The position numbers and the translations under genes are program-made. This document shows, one piece after another, positions 25,866 to 35,682 of a stretch of 64,000 bases of DNA. The notes under the pieces were generated by a model. The model had not been told where the DNA came from, searched no databases, and worked only from the letters and a program-made list of their open reading frames with translations. The stretch comes from Podospora pseudoanserina (lineage: Eukaryota; Ascomycota; Sordariomycetes; Sordariales; Podosporaceae). The DNA is taken from contig NC_085920.1 in assembly GCF_035222485.1 (NCBI RefSeq), positions 8,356,001 through 8,420,000 on the forward strand. Direction: 5' to 3'. Within the stretch, counting starts at the first letter, position 1. Each line of letters starts with the position of its first letter.

Positions 25866-26850
25866 TTTCACACATTTTGATTATTTCAGGAATTTAGAAA
25901 GAGAACAGCAAGCGTGTTGGCGTTTAGAAGATCTTGTAACGAATATGATGACAGTTTTTCCCGTTTAAATCATCACAGGAACAATTGTAGGAAATTCTGT
26001 TCCATAAAGCTGTGGCAAGTGTTGACCAAGTCGCAAAAGAAGCAACCGTCATGGGGTTGAACCAACTACCTGAAGCGAAGGGTCGAGTCCGGCCCACACA
26101 ACCCCAACTGGTCAGGCCAGGTTGCTCGCGGCTCCTTGACCGTTGCGCTGTCTACACACAATGGCTAGCTACTTCGCTGATAGCATGTGCAGATAGGTGG
26201 TATATAAGTATGCTTTCTATCGGCTCAGTTTCATCTCAAATTCATCATCCAATGATATGACATCATCGTAACCATCTCAAAGTCGTAAACAACTGCGGCG
26301 CTGTCCGCCTTGGCCATGACCCCGATCGACCCGCCGCAAAGGCCAGCCGACCGCTGTGCCCCTTCAATCAAATCACCGTCGGATTTTGTCAGCCATTGAA
26401 CATGCCACTGAACAAAAGCTGATGAGTCAGTACAGTAAGCTACGCCTCCATTTTTAGGCCGTGAAACGTCAACGAGGCCAGCAACCCAGGACGCCATGAC
26501 GGCTGCCACCATCCGGGCCATCCCTTAACCTTATTTCTCGGCCGAGTTCGATCCCATGATTTTCCCCGACGACCGTCATGATGATTATGGAATGTTTCCG
26601 CTGCCTAAGGGCCGGAGAAGTCGGCTTAGGATCGGCCGGGTCTGCGGGTATCGTGCGGCAAGGGGGCGATCAACCCAAGAAGGTCATCATCAAGTCGAAA
26701 CTAGGCGAATAAGCAGAAACGCCTTGATGAGAAGAGAATTGGACCGGTGAGATGGCCAAGACCTGTTTGAGATCCTGGGGATGAACTCATCATGAGAATA
26801 CCGTAGGAGAACTTGGGCTTTTAGCAGTGAGGTGGGTGTGATCGAAAGAG
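25866..26850. other. Intergenic region, no gene recognised
   Basis: It holds the trailer of guanine deaminase and the upstream region of the small secreted protein. A TATATAAG word occurs near 26201. A 96-codon minus-strand frame (26231-26521) has no recognisable feature and no clear ATG context, so it is left out. Confidence 0.45.
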
Positions 26851-26857
26851 TATAAAT
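26851..26857 (+). promoter_or_regulatory. TATA box of the small secreted protein gene
   Basis: TATAAAT lies 126 bases before the start codon, followed by an A/C-rich leader with CAACA repeats that is typical of strongly expressed fungal genes. Confidence 0.5.
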
Positions 26858-26982
26858 CAGACAGATTTCGCTCGCTTGAAAGAAACTATTCATCAGCATC
26901 AACAACTACAACAGCAACATAACAGCAGCAAACAACACTTTCAAAACACTCACACAAATAATCAATCTTGCCATCTTTCAAA

Positions 26983-27399
26983 ATGCGTGCCACCACCACC
27001 ATCCTCTTCATCGCTTCCCTCGCCTCCACCGCCTTCGGTGCTGCGACTAAGATGTTTGACGACGAGAACTGGTATTTCTCCCTTTATCGTCATCTCTTGC
27101 CAAATACAGCCTAACTAATCGCTTCCTCTAGCCAAAATGAAGTCGACAAAAAGGTCTTTAACGGCTTCTCCACCGGTGACGCTCCCCTCACCGACAACAT
27201 CAAATCCATCCGCACCGACTCCCGCGTCGACACCTGGTTTGCCTACCAGCGCAACGACGGCGAGGGGTGCAAGGGCGACCTCATCACCAGAGTCAACAAC
27301 GGTGATTGCATCAAGGTTTCTGACTTGGGCATTGGGTGCACGCGGTTGTGTGCCAGTGGTTTGGGTGCTGGCAGCTGTGTTGCTACCACTATCCCTTAA
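26983..27399 (+). CDS. Small secreted cysteine-containing protein
   Basis: Two exons (26983-27071 and 27132-27399) flank a 60-nt intron with a CTAAC branch site, giving 118 residues. The N-terminus MRATTTILFIASLASTAFG is a clear signal peptide with a likely cut after AFG. The mature part of about 99 residues has six cysteines (one formed at the splice junction, then EGC, GDC, GC, LC and SC), enough for three disulfides. There is no membrane segment after the signal and no recognised domain. The protein fits the broad class of fungal secreted effector-like or antimicrobial-type proteins, but nothing in the sequence fixes a role. A TATA box and A/C-rich leader support real expression. Confidence 0.8.
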
Positions 27400-29054
27400 A
27401 CGGTGATGCTGCTTTGAGATATAGGGGATTGCTGGTCTGAATTGGGCGTTTGGATAAAGGTCGGGGATTGGTTTGAATTCGCATATTGATAGTATTTGGC
27501 TTATTGAATTTCTACACTGTCTGTTTTAAACAATTTGCCATGCCGCTGCGAGTGAAAATAGACAAAGAAAAGGCGTACGGCTACCTATAACCCGAAGAGC
27601 AACAGGTGCCAGTTACAGAGCCTGTCAGAATTGACTGACGTCGGGTCTGATGATGGCTGCACCGAAGGCACGGTTCAACACTGCGGCTGCTTGCAGTCGC
27701 AGTGTTGGCACTCAATCTCTTGGTGCGCTTTCCTCCACCCATTGGCTCGCCATGTCCTGTGACCCTGTTTCGACCACCTATCAAAGTTTTCAAAAGACAT
27801 CTCGATCAACGATCCACATGTCTCGCGGCACTCGATATAGACGGCTGATCAACCCGAAGAATGCACCATCTCGCGTTCTATCTTCAGCCGCATCTCTCAA
27901 GATGATTCAATCCACTCTTCTGGAAGCAAATGCCAACACTTGTTCCGGCTAATAATAGCGAAGTCCTCAACGCCTATCGCGGCTCCTTTCCGTTACCGGT
28001 CGCTACACCCAGCTCAACAACAGTTGTCGTCGTTCCGCGATATTGACCAGGACCCACGATAATGAAACCTCAAACTACACCGTTCACTACCGTCGTCATC
28101 ATGCACAGACTCCCGCCTTGGCACTGGTAGTCAAGATTGAGGCAGCCGACGCGTTGTGGGGGCGTTTTGCTTTCTAACGACAAACCCTCGTGTCATTCTT
28201 CCCCAGAAACCTCAAGATCCAAGAGCAAATTCCCATCGCGAAGCAAACAACCCCTCCCCAAGAAGCGTGATCTTGTGCCGTAGTCCCGCGCCAAGCTGCA
28301 AGAGAGAAAAAAAGTGCGGAAGCCGAGCCACGGCGCGACACGGGTTAGGGGACACCCCTTGTCTCTCGCTTGGTGTGCATCCTCTGGCGAATCACGAGCC
28401 TTCCAAGCCGCCATATTGGGCAGTGCTCACCACTTGAAGCTTCAGCTCATTAACCAGTTGCGGCATTCCAGCAGACAATCCCCAGGGTCGTCCCAAGGGA
28501 AGCCCAACTGCGGGCCCAAAAGTAGACCCAAAGTCTGCTATGCGTCTGCTTTTTGTCACTTGAAATTTGACGTCTCACTCACTGCGCAGTGGTTTCCTTT
28601 TCTTCAGCCTTCGGGGCACACATATCGGCCTTGGCACGACGACGTCAGCAAATCGAGTTTCAACGACATACCCCGGCACACCACACACCCAAGCGCCGTT
28701 TCTCAGTACATTCTTCCATCGTGTCAGTCCATGCCTGGCGTGGACATGGGTGCCGAACCGTTGTTGAGGCCGCCACTGCATCTTGGGCTTGCAGAAACTG
28801 ACACACCCTGTCCGCTCAGGCATGCGGCATGTGAGCAACCGCCCCCTCCCCAAGCCGAATCTGGCCTGGCTGATTAGGTCTTGAATGCGAAATGAGGAGA
28901 TGTGTGACACCAAAGCAAAGTGATAAAAAGATTGTGTTTCCCCCACTTCTGAGCAGCTGGTTTATTGCTGTAGGCCAAACCGAACTGTGTAATATCAACA
29001 ACACCAGCTTCGTACGGACTCGACACCACCCCAAGTCACCAACAGACCCACATC
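27400..29054. other. Intergenic region, no gene recognised
   Basis: Only short open frames occur, overlapping on both strands without domain character. The last about 100 bases are the likely leader of the MARVEL protein gene. No RNA gene or repeat is apparent. Confidence 0.5.
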
Positions 29055-29947
29055 ATGTCGACTCAAGGTCTCCTTGCAAAGGGCGTTCCCCCTCAACCCC
29101 TCTGGCTCCTCTACATCAAGATCGCGATTTTGGTGCTCTCACTCGTCACACTCGCTCTCGGTGCTTGGGCCGTATCAATCTTTGGTGGCTATGCTGGAGG
29201 ATATGGTGGCCCAACTGGCGCCGGTGGTCTTGTCATCTTCACAGTATGCTTCCTCTTTTCGAGTCCTATATCTCATCTCATACTCACACATCACAGGCTA
29301 TCTGGTCCTTCATCGTCTACGGCGGCGCCGCAGCCATTGAGATCTGGGCCCCTCACTTCTTCTATCGCATCGGTGCTCTGGTCGGTTACATCCTCCACAT
29401 CATCTTTTGGCTCTCCGCCTGGGCCTGGTCTGCCAGCGCCGCTTCCTTCTGGCTCTCATACACGTATGGCTTTGGTTTCTACGACTCTGCGTGGAAGAGA
29501 GAGGGCCAGGCTCTCGGTGCCTGCGCCGGTCTCGGTGCTTTGATCTGGTAAGCAAAATCAGATTGTCCCGGTATTCACAGCAGGATTTCCTCCGTCCCCG
29601 TAGCTGCGCCGCACTGCCTCACGGCAACATCACATGGGTGTCAGCAATTCGGGGATACCACCCCGCACTGATGTGCATCCAGTGCAATCAAGCAATCAAG
29701 CCACAAAATCTCCCAATTTGGACCTACCAACCCGACCTGATTGGCTAACATTCTGGACCGCAGGGTTCTTTCCATTGTGCACTTGGTCTTCTTCATCCGT
29801 GCCTCCCTGGCTGATCCTGAGGGGTCTGGCCCGGCCCCTGGCACCGCCGGCCAAGCTGAGCTCGGCCAGGTCAAGCCTGAGCAGCAGTACCCCGCACAGC
29901 AGACATATCCTGTCCAGCAGACCTATCCTGTCCAGCAGACTCAATAG
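29055..29947 (+). CDS. MARVEL-type four-helix membrane protein
   Basis: Three exons (29055-29243, 29297-29547, 29764-29947) give 207 residues. The introns are 53 and 216 nt, and the second has a GCTAAC branch. Four hydrophobic segments are visible: about residues 17-45 (WLLYIKIAILVLSLVTLALG), about 58-80, about 90-120 and about 135-160 (IWVLSIVHLVFFIRAS). This topology, with Trp/Tyr/Gly-rich helices and a short soluble tail, matches the fungal MARVEL-domain family linked to membrane apposition and plasma-membrane organisation. The C-terminal tail is Gln/Pro-rich and ends in near-perfect repeats of YPVQQT. No signal peptide apart from the first helix. The family call rests on topology and general resemblance. 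Confidence 0.85.
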
Positions 29948-31220
29948 ATGCGCTTCATGCAGGTGAAGCTGCACGTTGGTCTGTGAGGGTGGTGAAGGAA
30001 ATTGAGTCGGTGTCGTCACGCCAGATGAGAGGTTGCAGTCGGGGGTGGGGGATGAGTTTGATGTCTTCTTTTATTGTTCATGATACCAGGTGGCAAGCGA
30101 TGGGCTATAATGGAGTTGGATATTTACTGGATGGGAGTTGCTTTCCTTGTTTTGATTTGGATGGCGACGGAGTGAGGCACAGATACCCCTATCGATGAAA
30201 CTGATTGTGGAGTGAAGTTGATTTGTGCAGTTTGCATGACCCGTCAGGAGTATAGGCAAGGAATATTTACTAGCTATCTTGCTAATTTCCTCTCCTCTTC
30301 AAATCCTCCTTTCCGATTAAAACTTCTCTAGTCGATGGATCTCACTTGTTCGCCCAAGGTTTAAATTGGAAAATATTCCGCTGGGTATTTACTCAGTGGC
30401 ATGAAACTACCTATATAAATGAACTAGCTCAGGTAGTCATGTAGATGAACACCCCATAAGAAAATATGCTATAAATCATCAGTATAGAAGTTGTTGTTAC
30501 CTACAACCCTGCTCCAAATGCAACCATGTATGTGAAAATAGAAGGTAGTGCACGTGTAGAAAGCGGCAGACGATATACCTTTCAAATTTCTTTCAACACA
30601 TCTGACTTTCATCTTGAACCATGCCAACAATACATAAATGCCCCTAAGCTATTTCAATAGGCTCAGCAACAATTTTTAAAGGTGCATTGATGATTCGAAA
30701 AGGCCTATTGACTACCTTTTGACTCAAAATACACCTGAAAAGTTTTGAGGCGTATGAACGATCTTTAAAAATGGTTTAGCAGCCCATGAATGACAAGATA
30801 ATGTGTATAGAGTACATTAGAAGGCCCATTTAACACTACAGTAGATCTAGAATCTATGTCGACAATGATAACCAACATAGCCAATGCACATTAACTTACA
30901 AGCCTGCGGACGATGCTGTTATTTCTTCGACTTCTCCATTTGCAACCACTCTCGCCCCCCAACCGCCTTCCCCCCTTATCTCTGCATTCTTCCTTTACTC
31001 TCTTTAGTTTCCAACACACAACTGAAATTGTGCATTTTCTTTGATGCCAAGCAACCAAACCAACTGTTTCCCATCTTCGTCGGCATCATCCACTCCAAAT
31101 TTACCGTGTCAAACAGCTGGGACGGTGTAGTGTGGTGGTTCCGGTCAGGCGGTACAACCCGATCGGCCCCACCCCGCCTCCGTCCCCCCGGATTTAAGGA
31201 GGACGCCAAGAATGCCGGCA
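29948..31220. other. Intergenic region with an AT-rich block
   Basis: From about 30250 to 30890 the sequence turns AT-rich, with words such as TTTTAAAGG, AAAAGGCC and ATCTTTAAAAAT, and no frame of any length. It may be the remains of an old repeat, perhaps mutated by repeat-induced point mutation. The rest is ordinary intergenic DNA. Confidence 0.45.
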
Positions 31221-31440
31221 AGATAAGGCATGTTACCTTTTTCAGTGACCAGTCCGGTCTCCGCCTCGTGCTTGACCCGCAGGATTGGGCCGGAAAACAG
31301 GGCGCTCCCCACTCGCAAGATAAGACTATCGGCCACTAAGTGGTGTATACATCTGATAGGAGCCGCATATCACCATAACACGCACGGCGATGATGAGATG
31401 GGAACTCCAAGAATGACGAGAATGGGATTTGTAAAGATAG
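31221..31440. promoter_or_regulatory. GATA sites upstream of the asparaginase-like gene
   Basis: Four WGATAR sites on the plus strand lie within 220 bp: AGATAAG at 31221-31227, AGATAAG at 31318-31324, TGATAG at 31354-31359 and AGATAG at 31435-31440. They lie 160-380 bases before the start codon. This is consistent with nitrogen control by an AreA/NIT2-type factor. The sites are short and function is inferred. Confidence 0.4.
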
Positions 31441-31599
31441 GAGTCTTGAGGTCCCCGGGGCTATGTAGGACCCGCCAGAACATCAGGATCGAGCATTTAA
31501 AGATGATGGCAAGCCCAGATATTCTTGTGGCTGATCAGACCTCATCAGCGCTGGACCTTTACACCCAAGCTCACCCAGTTCTCGATCCCCCAGCTCGAG

Positions 31600-32956
31600 A
31601 TGTTCACTTCGAAATCCCTCACAGCGTTGGCCATCGGCCTTGGTGCCATTGCATCCCAAGCCAAAGCTGAGAAGTCTACTTTTGACTCGGATCTTACTTG
31701 GGTCTCAACAGATTCTTCTTTGCCCAAGGTTGTCATCTACAACGCTCGCGGTACAATTCTCTCCGCCTCCAAGTACGGCCGGCTCGACAACATCAACTAT
31801 GGATCCGGTCCCCCAGTTACCGTTGACCACATGATCGGAAACGTCACTGAGGTCCTCAAGGTGGCTCAGTTGGCTGTTGTTTCTTTCCCAGTCACAGGAG
31901 GAAGTGCCGGCCTCAACAGCTCACTCTACCTCAACATCACACAGCATGCCAACCGTCATCTCTGCACCGAGGGCTCAGACATAGCAGGTGGCATCATGTT
32001 CCACGGAACCAACACCCTCGAGGAGACAGCCTTTGGCGTCGACCTGACCCTCAACTGCTCCAAGCCATTCGTCGCTACCGGTGCCATGAGACCCGATACC
32101 TACATCTCCCCCGATGGCCGCTCCAACTTCTTCCAGGCTGTCGCCACAGCCGTTTCCCCCGATGCGAGGGACAGGGGTGGTTTGATCGCCTTCAACGATC
32201 GTATCACCTCCATCTACTATTCCACCAAGTCCAACGCCAACACCCCCGACACCTTCAGGTCGATCGAGCAGGGCAACGTCGGTGCTTTCCTCGGAGGTCA
32301 ACCGTACTTCTACTTCAGCGGACCAAGCTATCCCACCGGCCGCCCACACTTTGACGTGACGAACACCACTGAGCTTCCTGCCGTTGTCGTCCTCTATGGT
32401 CACCGTAAGTTTTCCCTTCTGTCACCAGCTTGTTTCGAAGGTGCTGATAGTTTGGATAGAGGGCTTCGACGCCTCGCTCATGTACGCGGCTGTTGCCAAT
32501 GGTGCCAAGTAAGTGCCTTTCTGCCTGTTGAGAATCGTTGAAAACAACAGAACTGACTGGAAATTAAAACAGGGGTATCGTTCACATGGGCTCTGGCGCC
32601 GCTTCTCTCTCCCCCTCCGCCCGCGAGGCTGCCGCCGAGCTCTACAAGCAGGGCATCCCTGTCGTGACTGTCACCCGTTCCGTGACCGGCACTGGTATGC
32701 CCGGTATTGAGAAGGGTCCTGTGTGAGTTTCCTCCTGTCAAAAGACTGGTATTTTATGTCTGATGACAGTTACTGATTCTCTTGCCCCCACAGCTTCTAC
32801 GCTAGCTACCTCCAGGGCCCTCAGGCCAGAATCATGCTTCAGCTCGCCATTAACGCCGGTTACACTCTTGATGAGATCCGGGATTTGTTTGAGGCTCCTT
32901 TGAGGAGTGCCATCTATGCCCCTGCTCCCAACAGCGAGTGGTTTGCCGAGGTGTAA
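31600..32956 (+). CDS. Secreted L-asparaginase family protein
   Basis: Four exons (31600-32404, 32460-32508, 32573-32722, 32794-32956) give 388 residues. The start MFTSKSLTALAIGLGAIASQAKA is a signal peptide. The bacterial-type asparaginase fold is clear: a first Thr loop near residue 50 (YNARGTILS), FHGTNTLEETAF near 140, GAMRPDTYISPDGRSNF, the Lys loop STKSNANTPDTF, and a C-terminal half with YGHQGFD and GIPVVTVTRSVTG. The family hydrolyses asparagine to aspartate and ammonia. Both usual signatures are altered: TGGT reads ARGT, and the catalytic HGTDT reads HGTNT. The second Thr and the Lys remain. Several NxT/NxS sites fit a secreted glycoprotein. A frame extending upstream to 31525 is rejected because it would bury the signal peptide. 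Activity is uncertain. Confidence 0.88.
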
Positions 32957-34069
32957 GGCGGGAGGCATGAGCTCGTGTTTTCATGTACTTGATGATCAAG
33001 ATCGGAACTGATGAAATGATGTGATGACTGATGGATATAGCTGGTAAAAAAATTCGAAATGGGTAATTTTGATGAATTAATAACATTGATAACTACATGA
33101 ACTGCGCCAAGAAATGATAGACCGTACAAAATAGAGACCATGGATCGGTATTCAATAACTTGAGATGTCCGTTTACTGTGTACACGACGGCTCGCAAACG
33201 ATCCGCCATCGTTTTCACGCCTTAGTCTGAACGCTGCGGGGACCAGAGGAAAACAGCCAGCCAGCCAGGTACTGTTTCAACTCCGAAGGTGGTGGTGTTG
33301 TGAAGGCTCTCATCGATGTCGGCGAACGGAACAGGGTGGGTATGACGAGTGAGTTGGGTGAAAAAGACGAGGAATTTTCAAAACTGTGAAACCAAAAAGA
33401 GCGATATGGGTTATCAACACACAGTTTGCTGGCTCGTCTTCTCACTGTGTAGTCGAAAGTAGGGCAGCTTTATCTCAGCAACACCCAGAAAAAAATGACA
33501 AAGGTCGGTGGCTGCCCAGGCGTTGGATGCTTCTCACCTTGCCAGAAAAAGCCATCTCCCCACTGCGCACAACGTTAGCAGGAAACAGGGTTAAAATCCA
33601 CTCCTTGACGGTCCCTATCCACCACCGAACGTCATTCCCAATTCCCGTGTCCGCAGTAACTTGTGTTTTCTTTAGACTGCAGCATGGCCCGGGTTTACCA
33701 TCTCTCGCTTGAGCATCGGGGTTTCTCGCCTAGCCTTTCTTGCTGATGATATCTTCCCGCTTGGGCTTCAGGTTGACGGGTTGATAAGTCAAGCCACCAC
33801 CCACCTAATACGGCGGACGACCAGACCTTAAAAAGGCAAAAGAGAAATGAAACTGAGTTACCCACACGGAAGCCCTCCATAGTTTGACGTTGACTAGTGG
33901 CTCTTGGAATCAAACCCTGACCGAAACGAGTATAAGGTTGCTGAACCCTCCCCCAATTCCTTCAACTGTCTCGAGCATTTCTCCTGGTGAACCATATCTG
34001 ACTTGATCAGTCTTTCCACCGATTCAGCACAACCCAACCGACGAATACCTCGTACAACAGTCTCCAAGC
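32957..34069. other. Intergenic region, no gene recognised
   Basis: It carries the asparaginase trailer and the upstream region of the Glu-Ala repeat protein. A TATAA word near 33930 lies about 140 bases before the next ATG. No other feature is visible. Confidence 0.5.
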
Positions 34070-35173
34070 ATGGTTCGCCGCCCAGGAACCCACTCAACCT
34101 CTTCAGAGTCCTCAGACTGGGAAGACGCTCAGACCAGAGAGACGGGCGACTGGGCGTCCAAACACTACTCGGACAGTGACTCGGAGCACTGGATTTGGTC
34201 CGACAGCGACTCGGAGCGATCAGTCGGTTCAAACAGCGACGTCGAAGCGGAGGCGGAGGCAGAGGCAGAGGCAGAGGCAGAGGCAGAGGCAGAGGCAGAG
34301 GCAGAGGCAGAGGCAGAGGCAGAGGCAGAGGCAGAGGCAGAAGCTGCCGTGCAAGAAAGGATCGACGCCATGATGAACACAGGGATGGTGCATTCCCAAC
34401 TCGTCGAGCGAGCGACGGAAGCAGAGACGCCCAGTATCGAGTCCAAAGCACAGCTGAATGTCGGGGAGGTCACTTCGCTCCCGCTCGTCTTTCCGTCTGC
34501 ACCCGCTCGCTCCCCTACACCCGAGCGCGTACAAGCGCAAACGCAACCTGCCCCCTCCACAGCCTCACCCCCATCTCCCGGTTCCTCCGTTGTGCGTGAG
34601 GCGGCGCTTGCCACTGCTCCTGTTCTCACGCCGGTAACCACCACCGCTTCTGCTCCCACCCCTAACCTGGAACCAACCCCGCTCTCCCCAAAAGCTAGAG
34701 CCGCCCTAGCCCTGCGCTTCTACACCCTCCGTGCTCAACTCGAGGCCTCCCTCGCAAAGGAGCTCGCCGCCCTTCCCCCGATCACCCCTCCCACCCCTCC
34801 TCGACCCCCCTTCCGCGTCATGGTCGAGCGTTTCGACGCTTACGAGAAAGCGTACCTCGCCGCCGAGGAAGCGGACCGTCTCTACCGTCTCAACCACGGT
34901 CAGTCACCGAAGGGGCTTCTCGCCCGCTTGTTGGAGCGCTTCTGCGGGGATGGTCCATTGTCTCAAGTCGCCTTTGAGAGGGAGGTCCCGAGCCCGGCGA
35001 CGTGGGACTGGCTCCAGGCCGAGATTGAGTACCGGCCTGTCTTGGAGGAGAGGTGCCGCAAGGAAAAGGAGATCAGGGGCCGGTATGAGGAGATGAGGGT
35101 GAAGGCTCGGAGGCAGTATTTGGAGACGCTAAAGGAGGGTGGAGTGTGGCTGAAAGAGATGGAAAAGATGTAA
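34070..35173 (+). CDS. Glu-Ala repeat protein of unknown function
   Basis: A single exon of 367 residues. The first 60 residues are acidic and rich in Ser/Asp (SDSDSEHWIWSDSDSE), followed by about 17 consecutive Glu-Ala pairs encoded by a hexanucleotide array. A Pro/Thr/Ser-rich linker follows (about 130-215). The last about 150 residues look ordered and helical, rich in Arg, Glu and Leu (RFYTLRAQLEASLAKELAAL; ERFDAYEKAYLAAEEADRLY; then a basic/acidic coiled-coil-like end). No signal or membrane segment. I do not recognise the family. Ordered C-terminal coding character and a single long frame argue that the gene is real; the trailer beyond 35173 is strongly AT-rich. Confidence 0.72.
   Translation: MVRRPGTHSTSSESSDWEDAQTRETGDWASKHYSDSDSEHWIWSDSDSERSVGSNSDVEAEAEAEAEAEAEAEAEAEAEAEAEAEAEAEAEAAVQERIDAMMNTGMVHSQLVERATEAETPSIESKAQLNVGEVTSLPLVFPSAPARSPTPERVQAQTQPAPSTASPPSPGSSVVREAALATAPVLTPVTTTASAPTPNLEPTPLSPKARAALALRFYTLRAQLEASLAKELAALPPITPPTPPRPPFRVMVERFDAYEKAYLAAEEADRLYRLNHGQSPKGLLARLLERFCGDGPLSQVAFEREVPSPATWDWLQAEIEYRPVLEERCRKEKEIRGRYEEMRVKARRQYLETLKEGGVWLKEMEKM
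34256..34339 (+). repeat. GAGGCA hexanucleotide array inside a gene
   Basis: Fourteen perfect GAGGCA units encode Glu-Ala, with two imperfect units before (GAAGCG, GAGGCG) and one after (GAAGCT). Unit size is a multiple of three, so copy-number change keeps the frame. Confidence 0.97.
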
Positions 35174-35512
35174 ATTGAGTAGATCGGGAACGAATTGTGG
35201 TGCAGAGTTACTGGTTTGCAGCTAAATAAAACAATATATAAGAAGAATTGAAAAAAGAATTTAATAAATTAAAAAAAAATTAAAAAGTAGTGAAATTGAT
35301 GTAGAATTGAGCGTAAAAAGAAAAGCAGATGTATGGTGTGAAAGCTGCAAGTTGGTAATCAACTGTGGTATGTTTGCACAGTTAGAAACTGTTGCGGACA
35401 TCGATGGGGCTTAAAACACCGGATCCCAGATTCAACAAAAGAATTGTGGAGTGGAAAGAAGCGCCCAAACTTCAAAGAAGGCGGAGAGGTGTAAAAAGGT
35501 ATAAAAGAAACT
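35174..35512. other. AT-rich trailer between gene and tRNA
   Basis: Strongly A-rich (AATAAAACAATATATAAG and several A runs) with no open frame. The stretch near 35495-35510 reads as a T-rich block on the minus strand and can serve as the RNA polymerase III terminator of the tRNA. Confidence 0.6.
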
Positions 35513-35594
35513 CGACGTGGGCCTGATTCGAACAGACGCTCCCGAAGGAACAAGATTTCTAGTCTTGCGCATTAGACCACTCTGCCACCACGCC
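35513..35594 (-). tRNA. tRNA-Ser (anticodon AGA)
   Basis: On the minus strand an 82-nt cloverleaf folds: a 7-bp acceptor stem (GGCGTGG with CCACGTC, one G-U pair) plus discriminator G; a D arm with GCA/TGC; an anticodon stem CAAGA/TCTTG around loop CTAGAAA, giving anticodon AGA; a long variable arm (TTCC TTC GGGA) typical of class II tRNA-Ser; and a T arm GTCTG/CAGGC with loop TTCGAAT. There is no intron. A T-rich stretch follows the 3' end. Confidence 0.95.
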
Positions 35595-35682
35595 TCCTAA
35601 GAACTTGATAGCAAGTGAATGGAATCTAGATTACTTGTAGGAAGCTACAGTTATCGGTTTACTTTCATTACTCGACTGTAAT

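Noticed and set aside
34229-34546. Cys-Leu and Arg-Gly repeat proteins in other frames of the hexanucleotide array
   Set aside because: They are shadow translations of the GAGGCA repeat; only the Glu-Ala frame continues into ordered sequence.
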